48,727 nt of DNA, from the NCBI GenBank assembly GCA_020536535.1, contig JAHLWZ010000915.1, positions 1 to 48,727 on the forward strand, given 5' to 3'. Source of the DNA: Pelomyxa schiedti. Its lineage: Eukaryota > Evosea > Pelobiontida > Pelomyxidae. Positions 24,628 through 36,180 of this stretch are shown here, piece after piece. The notes under the pieces were generated by a model. The model had not been told where the DNA came from, did no database searches, and worked only from the letters and a program-made list of their open reading frames with translations. The position numbers were made by a program, and so were the translations under genes. Each line of letters starts with the position of its first letter. Position 1 is the first letter of the stretch.

Positions 24628-27600
24628 ATGGTGTTGGTTGGGTTGCGTTTGGGCACTTGGGTCTTGTTGGGTTGTTTAGTAGCTGGCTTCCACGGTAATC
24701 TGACCACCCCAAGTTTTTTTCCCCCGTTCTTCAATGCCTTTCACTGTTGGGGGCCTCATACCTATCGATAGCTGCGTCGTCCAGACAGCTGCACTCACGG
24801 ACTACTGTCACTTCGTATGAAGGCGGCGCCGCTTCATATTTCTCGATGGCGTGCACTTCCTCTTGGCCTCTTTCGCGGAATTGCACCCAGTTGGAGGACT
24901 ATGACGGGAACAGACCTTGTGGCGCCATCACACTCGTTTCGCGAGTGGCTATAATTGGGTGGGGAAATGACTCCTCGTGGGGGGAGTCTGCTCAAAATGT
25001 ATTATGGGGGCTGGGTGCTTTCGTGCCTTGCTTCGTGCAATCTGGCCTCAAAGATGAAGTGGACTCTTTCGCCATTATATCCAAATTGATGGAGTCTTCT
25101 CCCCAGGTTGAGACTTACAAGTGTTCTTTGTGTGATTGGTAACAATGGAATTCCAGGTTGTCTTATTATATGGTGCGAGTACAAGTACGATTGCTTCTTT
25201 TCTTGCAGTCTTCTATTCCAAGTGTGTTTGTATTTGGTCAACTGTTATTATCTCATTCTTTTGTAGCTATGTTGGGGTATATACGGAGCTCGGTCCACTC
25301 TATTTTATAGTTTGGTCACAGGCTATGGATTCTATCTTTGCTTGCCTTTCTGTTCTCTTTTCTCCTTTTCCCATCCCAGAGGATTTGCTAGTATATTCCA
25401 TCAATCCCCTAAACACGTCAGCCTTATCTTCAAGCTCTGCCCTTGAAGTTGATCAATGTGATAATGCCAAGGTTGCTTATAAGTGAAAAAACTTATTTTG
25501 TTGATAACATATGTAAAAAAGATCTTGCAACTGCACTTTCTTGACCGTGATTCAGGATTATTCGTTCCCCAGACCGGGTTTGCTGATCAGTTTGTTTCGT
25601 TTATTCAACTTTAGTGTTGACTTTTCTATTAGAGTTGATGCAACCCAGTTAGAAGGTATCCAGATATCTGGATACCCTTTTCTCTTTTGTACCATCGGTG
25701 ACATCTTCAGTATTCTCAATAAGGACGTTGCTACAGCAGTTTTCGCTGGAGTCCAAACTGCTTTTAGGCGGATAAATGCAGAAGGAGGAATTGATGGGAA
25801 AATATTGAGCCTTTTGCTCCTTGGAGATTCTTATTCGGCTGCAAAGACAACCACATGGGCAGCAAGGGTGTGTACATAAAACTAGCATAAACTAGGAATT
25901 CACCTACTTCAGGCTCTCGTCGAGTATCCACAGCTCAGTGGCTTTGTGGGTTCCTTTGGTACCGCTCCTAGTGAGGCTTTAGCTTCGTATTTGAGTACAG
26001 AAGGTCTTGATATACCACTGATTGAACCAATTACTGGAAATGTGAACCTCTACAGACCCCCACTTAACAGGTTTTTGCGCCAACCCCTTTCCAAACCGGA
26101 GTTGAGTCTTCAAAAAGGGTCATCCGCACAGCAAGGACTTGCTACCAACATGAAGCAGCAGCGTGGTCTGCACACTATGCGCGAACAAGATCCAATTCTT
26201 CTCGTTTTGCAGTTTTACGATGGGATAATGCGTTCGGGCAGCAGTTTGAAGAGATGCTTTCCGTCCACTTAGCTGCTGAAGGACTTTCGATCAACACCAT
26301 GGTAAAGTTCCCCCCAGGTATTTGAGAGTACTCTCGGAAAAAAACCATGCTAAACTCTTTAGGCACTACAAACATATACCCATACATTACTTCTCTGATA
26401 AGAGCGGAGCCAAATTATGTTGGTATTATAGCTACCGGCACTGACTGTGCCCTTGTAAGTTTTTTCTATTCCTTACTTTTTTCCCCAACAACCCAAAGGT
26501 AGCAGGTGTACTTGTAAGTTTTTTGTCTTATCCTTTAAATACAAACAAAGCCGCAGGATTCTTTCAAGAAAAATATCACCTACTACATTTCGTCAGGTTT
26601 TCTTCAGTTTACATCCAAATTTACCTAACTGTTTTGTGACCAGTTGTTGGTCAAGTTCTTCCTGACATGTTGCACAAGCTAGATGTACGAGCTTCGTTTG
26701 GTCTAGTCCTCACTCTCTTGTGACATAACGTAACCTTCTATAGTTTTTTCGTCACATGTAATTCCACCAGAAGGGGAGATGCCAGTATCGTTCACTTCAG
26801 CCTTAATGGCAGACTTCGCTGAATTTGCACCTTATGTAATATCAATTGAGTCCAGCCTTAGAGAAGGCTATATAGCTGGCCGGATAATTGCTAGCTCTCT
26901 GTTATATGCAGCAGACAATGGTTTGGGCAGTTATTTATGTATTGTGTAACTCAAATAGGTAAGTTATCTGGATCCTTGCTGCGGGACCTCATTGATGACT
27001 GTGGTGTCTTTAATATCTCTGGATTTTCAATCGGCCCTTTTTCTACTAATTTGAGTGGCTTACGTGATGTTTGGATGACTGGAGTAGATATTCCAAATTC
27101 GAAATATGCGGTTCAACTCCTATCCAGCCTTCTTCTCTTATTTTAAGATTCAAATTAGTCAACTGCGGTGGCCATTGTACATGGCAATGGATCTTGCCCT
27201 CTTATCAGTGTAACCGAGGAATCTCAACCTGCTTCTAAAACACTACTCATTTCTCTTGCTGTTGTTCTTCCAATATGTCTTATTGCACTGGTAGTAACTT
27301 CGGTAGCACTCTTCTGGCTCTGGAGAAGGTTAATTAGTTGTCGCCTTGTAGTTTTCCTTACAATGACAGTAGAGAAAAGTGTCCCGAGCAGGGGATACCA
27401 CGACAACAGCTTTCAGCTTTTATTCAGAAGAATAGATTAGCCTTATCAAGGGTTGTGGCTTGTATTGTTGCAATAGTTGGTATCCTTATTGTTGTGCTGG
27501 TTCGTATTTTTTTATATTTTACCTTTTGCCTTATCAACTCCAAGTTATTCTTTGGTATTTCTCTGAGCACCACAAAAAAAGGTAATATTGAAATGGTAGT

Positions 27601-30575
27601 CCTCAGATTAATTCTCCTAGGTGTTACATCAACCATACCCCTGCTATTCAATCAGACGACCTTTAGGTACTTGCCTTTTTTTGCAATTGAAAATAAAACG
27701 TTTTAGAGTGCGCGACTTCATGGACATGTCCCTGAACAAACCACAAATGGCTACAGTGCAAATTGCTCAGTCAGTAGAAAGTTTCAATATTTCTCTTGGA
27801 AAGAACACCTGGACAGATTGGGCACTGTTCCTTTCTAATCAGATTTCAGTTCTAGGAAATTCAACACAAATGTATTTCTCCTTATATGCCAGAAGATTGG
27901 TCACTAAGGTGAGTAGGATATACTTTGGATTGAACTCTGGGGAATTGGTCGGTGCTACTAAAGGAGGAATGATTTCTTCCTGTGTTTATGGGGTATGCTA
28001 CTGGCCAATACAAGAGGATATTGTAAGTAAGCCTTGGGTTTTTCTCCTCCCTGAGAACTTGTGAGGTCATTGGATATCCAGCCCCAAGTGCAATCCTTTT
28101 AAATGACTCTTCCTATGACTGTCGGTGGAAATCTTGGTGGCTTCTGGCCAGTTTATCGGGTATTCCAACTTGGTCTGGAGGTGATTCAGTTTCGTTGACT
28201 GTGAGCTTTGCCACCCCTGTTGTTGATGAGTCCACGAGTTCCACTTACGCAGTTTTTGGGGTTGAGTGAGTGTTCCCCTTTTTCCTTCCTCTTTCACTTG
28301 CAACAAGAATTTCACTCGGAATTATGCAAAATCTTCTTTCTGAATTGCCACTCACAGAAAGAACCATAGTGCTAATAACAGAAGAAGATGGATCTATGTT
28401 GATATCAAATAAAGCAGAGAGCAGTGGGGACACGGTTAAAGCAAACATTCTTCTAAGTAGTGATTCGACAATTGCCTGTGTTGCTGAGAATTTCAATCTT
28501 CAGCTTCAACAAAACCCCTCAAAGGTACACCTTCAATCAAAATTTTTTCCCAACCTCCTTTCTTTCACAGGCGTTTGTTACCAATTCGACTGAGCCAATT
28601 ATAGCTACCTTTACCTGCCATGGGGAAACAATTCTAGCCAGTTTATACAATTGGGTGGATTCCTTCAATTATGTGTTTGTAATTATCATAGCTACCCCAG
28701 GTCTTTTTTTTTTTTTTTTTGGTGTGTTTACTGAAATCTATTCATTAAAAACACAGAGAAAGATTTTACGGAGGAATACACACACTCTTTGAAAGTTTTG
28801 CTTGGTACCGCTTTGACTGTATTATTTGCTGTTGCTCTTCTCACTGTGGGCGCCTTGCTGCTATTCACCAGAGTGTATGGACGTATAGCTGTTCAGGACT
28901 CTAATGTCAACGACCAGGCAAATGTGGACTCAGGTTTGCTTCCTAATAACTACGTGAGGAATAACACTGGACAGGGCTACAACAGGTTATTAAGCAACTT
29001 CGAAGTGTGAAGGAAGGAATAAAAGACCATAATTTATCATCGACTTTGGATGCCGTTATAGAAAAACTCACTGAGACAAAAAGGTTCACTGTTTGGGTTA
29101 AAGGGACTCCCCTTACTGTGTAAATAGTCTATATCTTCCCGACCTTCACAACATCTCCAATGATAAAGAGACAAATGCTTGGATTAATGAAGAATTTATT
29201 ACAAAGGAGGCCCATCCTGTACAAAGGTATCGCGATATATTAGAATCTAGTCGTTTGACAGTCTTGTTAGGGGTATTTCACCATGGAATCGGAACTCACC
29301 CCGTACCGTTGAGCGGTCTGATAGTCTTTTACGTCGAACAGATCAGTGGAATTTTAATGTTAACCTGTTGTCTAACTGTTCCAACCTGATGCTCCTAAGG
29401 TTTTTGAACTTGGCGCCAAGACGGACCACACTCTTGTGGACTGTTTCTTTTCAATTTTGAAAGCAAGAAACATTTTGCAGGCTGTACACCTGGAACCCCA
29501 AAGCCTTGAGTACTGTTTCTCCATTGTAAGTCTTTTTCCTTAATTCCCTCAGAAATTTGTTGGTGCAACTTGAGGCGCTCTATATTAAGACGCCATATCA
29601 CAATGTGTTTCATGCCACTGATGTACGTTTGGACATTTATTAATCGTTAATCTAAGGTTCACCAGGTTTTGCAGTGTATGCACTATTTCTTGTCTTCCTC
29701 ACTTGTGGAAAAACTCAATCTCACACCTTTGGAAGTAATTTCCTTCAACTTTCTTTTATTGTGTTAAATAGTGCAAGCAACTTGCAATTTTCATTGCCGC
29801 AGCAGCTCATGATGTGGGTCATGACGGCAGAAATAATGCCTTTCATGTGGCAACATGCAGTGAGCGGGCTCTCCGTTTCAATTTTGTATCCGTGCAGGAA
29901 AACTATCACGCGAACACGACACTCAAACTGGCTTTTGACCTCTTCCTATTTAAGAAGCTAACAGCAGAGGAAGCACACAGCTTACGAACAATTATAGTTG
30001 ATCTGGTAAACTGCTCAATTCCTTTTTTTTTTTTTTTATAAGCACTGAGTTTGACACAAGATATTAGCAACTGACATGACCCAACACTTTTCGTTTCTTG
30101 GAAAATTCTCCACTCGACTGGAAAGTAACAACTTTGCACCACAAGATTCAGATAAACTACTTATCCTTCAAATGCTATTAAAGGCTGCGGATATATCCAA
30201 CGCCTCCAGGTAGTCATAACTTTATCTTCACACAGTTAATTCAGAACAGACCATTCGAAATTATGGCAAAATGGAGCACCAAAGTTATTGAAGAGTTTTT
30301 CTTACAAGGGGATGAAGAAAGGTCACTGTCTTTGCCCATTTCTCCCTTTATGGACAGAGAAAATTCCAATCCAATTAAAAGCCAACAGGTAACAACTGCA
30401 GCTTGTTCTCGAAAATACATTCACTCACATACAATAGGGCTTTATCTCGTTCATTGTAAAACCCCTCTATGAAGCCATTGCCAAATTTGCCCCTGAAGTA
30501 GTGGCTCTTCCACTCAAACATCTAGAAGATAACCTGAAGTTCTGGAAAGAGACCACAACTTGGCCCAGCGTTTGA
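24628..30575 (+). CDS. Multi-sensor membrane receptor with cyclic nucleotide phosphodiesterase (PBP1 - TM - TM - Cache - TM - PDE)
   Basis: A predicted surface receptor that hydrolyses cAMP and/or cGMP. Signal peptide: MVLVGLRLGTWVLLGCLVAG. After a Cys-containing segment comes a type-1 periplasmic-binding/ANF-receptor-like domain (about 25.7-27.2 kb: AVFAGVQTAFRRINAEGGID, FAVLRWDNAFGQQFEEMLSV, SLREGYIAGRIIASSLLYAA). TM1 is TLLISLAVVLPICLIALVVT; after a short loop, TM2 is LSRVVACIVAIVGILIVVLV. A dCache-like domain follows (IYFGLNSGELVGATK, then YDCRWKSWWLLASLSGIPTW, and AVFGVDFSLGIMQNLLSELP). TM3 is VLLGTALTVLFAVALLTVGA. The C-terminus is a class I PDE with all metal-site motifs: PYHNVFHATDV, AAAAHDVGHDGRNNAFHVAT, LLKAADISNAS, and the purine-clamp Gln in SQQGFISFIVKPLYEAI. 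Stop TGA at 30573-30575. More than 25 short exons. PDE and PBP1 calls are firm. One gene or two rests on matching frames and the absence of a start between Cache and PDE; transcripts would decide. Confidence 0.8.
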
Positions 30576-30739
30576 TCACTCTTCACTGACTTGCTTGATT
30601 GTTGTTCTGAGATTCCCTATGTATCTATTTCTTGTCAGATAATAAGAAAAGCCTTTCGGCAGGGCTTTCTATGTAACCTCCATGATCTCATTGATTTCTT
30701 GTAAATTGCCGTCCCCAAACCAACGGTGGGGGCAACATC

Positions 30740-32859
30740 ATGGCCGTGATACCTATTTCGGTTCCCATAGTTTGTTGTGGTGCAGTGTTGTTCTGTGGGT
30801 ACTGGGCGTACGGCGGGCTGTCTTGGTACATCGTGATGTCAATGAGGCCTTTTTTCCCATCCAAGGGCGAAGTGGAGCGTGTAACTCCGGCAAAAAAATT
30901 CTCGGACGGAATGGACTTTGTACCTGCAAGGCTTCCGTTGTTAATGGCTCAACATTTCTCCACGGTTTTTTTTTTTCCCCCTCCGTCTTATTTTTTTCAA
31001 AATGAAGACTGATTAAAATCATTACATTTCTAGATTGCTGCTGCTGGCCCGATTTTGGGTCCCACTCTTGCTGCTATCTATTTTGGTTGGGTTAGTTCGT
31101 TTCCTCCTGAATAGGCATCAAAATGACTAACTTCTTTTAGCTCCCTACTCTCTTGTGGTTGATATTCGGCTCTATTTTTATTGGTGGAGTGCACGACTTC
31201 ATTGCTTTGGTTGCGTCAGTGAGATATGACGCAAAGTCCATTGCCCATGTTGCCGGGTATCAACCCCATCTCTGGCACTAGTTTCTTATCATTCATATGT
31301 GATAAAGTATTATCTAATTCCAGGGAAATACAGTGAGTGTATGAGCAAAAGAGCCAGAATACTTGTTCTACTCTATACTGAAATATCCTTAGTCTATGTA
31401 ATTATAGCTTTTGCGGATGTGACAGCTGGAGCCTTTGTGCAGGTTGGTACTGAGCTTGATCCAGGTACCAAATTGTTTTCTTTAAGTGTCGTCTTAAACC
31501 TTTTTCAATTCAGATGATCAGGTGGGAGCTAAGGCTGGTAGCTCTTCCTGTATGTACCTTGCAGTAGGACTTGCAATGGGCATTGTGATGAAACTACTTC
31601 CAAAGGCTAAACTTTGGATGCTCACTCCTCCTTTTTTGATCCTTGTGATTGGAACTATTGTTGCTGGTGAGTATGCACCCCTACCATTAAACCAGCGTAC
31701 ATGGGACATGTTGCTGCTGTCATATTGCTGGTTTGCAGCTATTGCTCCAGCTTGGTTGTTATTACAACCAAGAGGTTACCTTGGTGGATTTTTTTTGTAT
31801 ACCACTCTTGTTGGCATATGCCTGGGAATAACTGTATCACTCTTCACCAGCGATGTTGGCTTTCCGATTGAGTTCCCCGCATGGCGAGGCTATGGTGAAC
31901 CGCCTATGCAGTTATTCCCAGTGCTCTTTATCACTGTGGCATGTGGCGCCTGCTCTGGATTTCATGCGGTAGTTTCTTCTGGGACCACAGCAAAACAGCT
32001 TTCAAGAGAAAGAGATGCACTACCGGTTTCTTATGGAGCTATGTTGCTGGAGAGCTTTGTGGCTGTCTTGAGCTGCTCTACAATAATGATTATGAGCGAA
32101 GACGATCCCCTTATACAGAAAGCTGACGCACAGGCATGCTATGCCAGAGGAGTATCTTCCTACTTATATGTAATTGGAAAACCGCTACACATCCCCTTGA
32201 GTTTGTTGTATAACTTTGCCATGATGGCGTTTGCCACGTTTGTTTGTGATACTCTTGATGTAGCCACTCGGCTGGGAAGAATTGTACTACAGGAACTTAT
32301 ACCTTGGAAACCAAAAACGCGAGTTACACAAGCTATTTGGCACCTCTGTTGCACCACATCAGTATTAGTTCTACCATTTCTCATACTGGGATTTTCACCG
32401 ACAATGGTGGACCCCAAAACCGGCGCCATTATCCCACTGTGGAGAAGTATGTGGGGGCTCTTTGGATCCTGCAATCAACTATTTGCTGCATTGGTACTAC
32501 TGATAGGCTCAGCCTGGCTTGCCAGCAAGGGGAAAAAGTGGGCTTTATCTGGAATACCCATGCTTATAATGTTCACAGTGGCCACTGTGGCTTTGATCGA
32601 AACAAGTGTATCCTGGATTCAAGGATTTTCCACAGCCGGAGCGGCTGGTCACTTGGTTGGTGTGTGCAGCACACTTATGCTTATACTGTGTGCATTTTTC
32701 GTGTTTGAGGCTTGTGCTTCTTTGGGCACCTATGTACTCCCCTCATATGTTCTGAGAAAGCTATCTTCATTCCGCGATTCTATGCTTGCCAAATTCCACA
32801 AACTCAAGGAAGACCCAGAAGATGTCATTGGTGCCCCAATGGACCAACTCTCCTCCTGA
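30740..32859 (+). CDS. cstA: Carbon starvation protein A (CstA) family peptide/pyruvate-type transporter
   Basis: A polytopic membrane transporter of the bacterial CstA family, known for peptide or pyruvate uptake. The start [20 protein letters not shown] leads to [16 protein letters not shown], then [39 protein letters not shown] and [18 protein letters not shown]. These are the CstA N-terminal signatures (GQHFxxIAAAGPIxGP; GAVHDF). The last, long exon carries [20 protein letters not shown] and [20 protein letters not shown], plus about ten membrane spans. Exons: 30740-30964, 31034-31090, 31141-31256, 31324-31464, 31514-32859, about 628 residues. The phase does not match between exon 3 (two bases left over) and exon 4 (one needed), so an edge is misplaced or there is a small indel. 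The family is mainly prokaryotic, so this looks like an old transfer that gained introns. Confidence 0.88.
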
Positions 32860-33000
32860 GGAAAGAGGAGAAAAGAAAACCGACAACAGGTGAATACCTG
32901 GTCCCACACTTTTTTTTTCCCTCCTTTCAACATCACCCTTCCTCATGAACCTTTGAATATTACCAAAAAAATATCCTCGGGAGTTGGTGAGTAGAGTAAT

Positions 33001-33140
33001 GCGGGGGTTTACCCCTCCGACTCCGGTCTGATTCCGATGTGGAGAGGCAGGCGCGTCCCCGCGTGATAGGCGAAGCAGCGCCAAGGATTGATGATTTCGA
33101 GGAGCTGAAACTTTTCAGGTTTCAATCCCTCAATGCTGCA
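33001..33140 (+). ncRNA. Candidate structured RNA or hairpin element between convergent genes
   Basis: The 414-bp gap between the convergent CstA and GNAT genes (32860-33273) has no plausible coding exon, but this part is GC-rich and folds. GCGGGG (33001-33006) pairs with CCCCGC (33057-33062), with short inner stems such as CCTCC/GGAGAGG. Next, GCAGC (33075-33079) pairs with GCTGC (33135-33139), enclosing GGATTGA (33085-33091) against TCAATCC (33122-33128), with CTGAA/TTCAG as the tip. It does not match tRNA, 5S rRNA or the spliceosomal RNAs. Strand is not known (shown as +). It could be a small RNA, a 3'-end processing hairpin, or chance. The rest of the gap is ordinary AT-rich 3' UTR sequence. 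Confidence 0.25.
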
Positions 33141-33273
33141 TGATAGTTATTCGAAGAACCGCATTCACATTGGAGCACCATTGGCACCCCTGGAGGACGA
33201 AATGTTCCTTAAGTTTTCCTTAAAACCAATGGATTTGTTTTGTGCTCTGTATTATGGGTTGTTTTTGGTTTTT

Positions 33274-34427
33274 TTATGGTGCAAAGACATAGAAATCCCA
33301 GTTGGAAGAAGGTACAAACCCCACCTTTTGGTAAATGCCATTTGAGGTGGGATTGTTCACATCAGCATATAGTGACACGAATGCCTTGCCACCATCCAGT
33401 AGCTTCTTGGTAAGGGTGTAGGTAAGGGCTGCTGCATATCCATTTCTTCTGTGGTTTGGGGGTGTGTATACATTCCCAATCGCAATTCCATTGGGCGTTT
33501 CTCTTGTGAAGCCGGCCATTGCTACTGGTAAGTTCTGCCCATCGGCACTTGTTACTATCCACATAAACTGCTGTCCTTTCGGAACTTTGTTTTTAGCATC
33601 ACTGACAGCCTCCTGTGCTCTCTCTGCCGGTTCGTGTGGTAATGATTCCTGCATGAATTCCGTCATCCATTGCCCCACAAGAGCAGTGTGATGTGGCTGA
33701 CAAACTTCCATGTGGCCGGATGGCATCGGGTTGGGTTGATTCACAGCCGTAGTGTAGTAAAGTGTTTCTTTCATCGTTACTGCTCCTGAGCCCCCCTGCA
33801 AGTTGCACCACACAGGTGCGAAAGCACTAATACATTCCTTCGTACCAAGAATGCCAGGTACATGGATTCCGAGCTTAAACACATTCTCTGCTGCGAAACT
33901 CATCACATCCTACACAGCTCAGATATTACATTGCAAGTAGGTTATATTATGAGTTGCCGGGCAAGCCCAAGCCCACAAATAGCAAACAAACAAAAAAGAA
34001 AGAGAAAGAGTGTATAGCTACGTAATTATGAAGGACAAACCTGAACGGTGCTTCCCTTAGTACATGTCAGTATCAGGTGCCACGGCGGAGTCATCACCAG
34101 CACAGACAACACAGAACCACCCCCAGGCACCCTGATAGCAGCAAACAACGGCTTCCTCCTACTACTCTCACTGGCACTGGCACCGACACTAGTAGTATCA
34201 CTGGCACATGCATTAGCAGCCCTCTGGGACGAGTTCTGCAGGGCCGCAATGATTCGGAGCAACACGCCGTGGGGCAGGCTGCATTCGACTTCGGCCTCGA
34301 GGTGGTGTGTTTGCTGGGGCGTGCGGTCGTGGGGCGATGGGGGCGTGTCGAGGGGCGAGCCCCAGCCTGTGGTTGCTAGCAGATCCGCGGGGCTGGTGAA
34401 GACAACAAACTCCATGGGACACGACAT
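33274..34427 (-). CDS. GNAT-family N-acetyltransferase
   Basis: A GCN5-related acetyltransferase using acetyl-CoA; substrate unknown. Exon 1 starts at ATG 34427 (MSCPMEFVVFTSPADLLATT; a second ATG follows at codon 5) and reaches VMTPPWHLILTCTKGSTVQ. The second, longer exon starts DVMSFAAENVFKLGIHVPGI and has the GNAT core: VPKGQQFMWIVTSADGQ, NGIAIGNVYTPPNHRRNGYA (the acetyl-CoA loop, here R-R-N-G-Y-A), then ALTYTLTKKLLDGGKAFVSL, YADVNNPTSNGIYQKVGF and DFYVFAP. The late SNGIYQKVGF is the typical last strand. The long N-terminal part fits the less studied GNAT group in which an unconserved half precedes the core. One intron (about 33910-34040). Start codons of this gene and the ADP-ribosylglycohydrolase face away from each other, 271 bp apart. 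Confidence 0.85.
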
Positions 34428-34698
34428 GCGAATTCTTAAGAATAGTTTCGAAATAAGTTATTATGAAAGTGGAATGAATGTGAGAAAGGCAAGGTGGCGT
34501 TCTATCAAAGCACCGAGATTCTCAATCACGAAAACCTACAAACTAATCAACCTATGCCTCAACAAGTACTTCCTTCCTCATTCCACTAGAAACAACATGA
34601 CTCCCACAATGGCCCCCCTTGTCCCCTCCTCCCTGCTGAGCCAACTTGGGTAATGATTGCCTCGGGCTTCTCATCTCAGGAAAACTAACCGACTGTCT

Positions 34699-36118
34699 AT
34701 GGCCGCCCACACGCCTAACCACGACGACGTTGTAGTCGGGGGGCACGGAGATGGGGAGATAATGGAGGTAATTCCAGAGGGCGTTCTCGGTTCTCCGGCT
34801 GTGACTGGATCTCTTCCCCTGTCACCAGTCGACCGCGCCGTGGGTGTAATTATGACTTCGATGATAGGTTGTTGCCATGTCCCTTCAATTTTTTTTTTTT
34901 TTGTTTGTTTGGCTTCTGTCTCGGATACTCGTCCCTCTAACCTCGCACCAGGGGATTGTCTGGGAGCAACCGTCGAGGGATGGGGCGCCGACCAGATCCA
35001 CGAGAGATACCCAAGTGGGCTCCGCAACTTCTACTACGCCGCGCACATGGGCGTGTACAACCTCGGGCTCAGGCGCGGCGTCTACACGGACGACACCCAG
35101 AGCGCGCTGGCGCTGGCCTGGAGCATGGTCCAGAAGGGCGGACTGGATCCGGGGCATTGTGCCAGGGCATACGCCGAGTTCTACCGCCACGTGCCAAAGA
35201 GGGGATATCCGGCTTCGGCTATTTCTGTCCTGAGGGCCGTGGAGGCTGGAGAGGACTGGCACAACACTGGGCGGAAAGTGTGAGTCCGCGAGTTGGAACT
35301 TTTTTTTTTTTTTTTTGCCCAAACACTTTTGCAGGTTTGCTGATGGTTCCTTTGCAAATGGAGGGGCAATGAGGATAGCACCTGTGGGAGTTGCATTCCG
35401 GAATGCCTCTGACACTCAGCTGTATGAAGCTGTGCGATATGCTATCATGAGTTCACATGTTCACCCCCAGGCTGTTGTAAGTTCCCACACAAAAAATGGA
35501 TAATTCAAACGTTTACCTAAACTTTGCTCAAGGATGGTGCATTCATCACAGCTAAGGCTATTACCGTCCTTCAACGGACTACTGCAGCAGAAGTTAACGT
35601 CAGTGCACTGCTCAATGAACTCAAGGGTCTATGCCGTACTGATGAAATGCGGAATAATATCCAAACCGTGATTGAGAATCTCGATAAGGGGAGTTCATTC
35701 TCTTTCAAGGAGGAAATTCGATTCGTTGAGAAACTTGGTGGCGATTTTCAGGTTTCAACTATCCATCTGGATAGATAGAAATTCACTATTTTCCAGATTG
35801 CTGCTGTTGAAGCAGTAGCAGTAGTTCTCTGGGGGTTCGCTCGGTATTACAAAGACCCAGAAAATTGCCTAATTAAGGTACCACTCACAATTTAGCCCTA
35901 CATCAACACTTAAATTCACAAAGGTTGTTGGATTTGGAGGTGACACAGACACCACCGCTTGCATTTGTGGTGGGCTTCTTGGTGCCCTGCACGGGACATC
36001 ATGGATTCCTCAGAGGTGGTGGCAGTGGCTCCGGAATGATGAGTGGGGCAGAGACTGGGCTGTGGACTTGGCACAAAAATTGGTTCTGTTGGACCTGACA
36101 GAACCACTTTCAACTTGA
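34699..36118 (+). CDS. ADP-ribosylglycohydrolase (ARH/DraG family)
   Basis: Removes ADP-ribose from proteins or free ADP-ribose conjugates, with two divalent metals. The start, [20 protein letters not shown], leads across the first intron to [14 protein letters not shown], the N-terminal glycine motif. Metal-binding motifs are complete: [37 protein letters not shown], and near the end [20 protein letters not shown]. The last exon ends [14 protein letters not shown] at 36116-36118. About six exons with introns of 40-60 nt, one containing a run of T. The family's usual length (about 350) fits. Which ARH type (Arg-, Ser- or acetyl-ADP-ribose) is not visible from the motifs. It is convergent with NUBP2, 62 bp between stops. 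Confidence 0.9.
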
Positions 36119-36180
36119 ACAGTAAAGACGAAAAAGTAGTGGTTGTTTGGGGATGTTTTTTGTTTTGTTCTTCTTTTAAG

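Noticed and set aside
24480-24698. Separate 72-codon gene
   Set aside because: It overlaps the receptor's signal-peptide exon in another frame, has no family similarity, and lies in a promoter/leader position.
30740-32859. Bacterial contamination in the assembly
   Set aside because: The gene has short GT-AG introns, eukaryotic-type neighbours on both sides and no ribosome-binding site or operon partner.
33001-33062. tRNA gene
   Set aside because: The GCGGGG/CCCCGC arms recall an acceptor stem, but the length (62 nt) is short, there is no T-loop GGTTCRA block, and no anticodon arm can be drawn. A weak GGTTTCAATCC at 33118 has the wrong stem.
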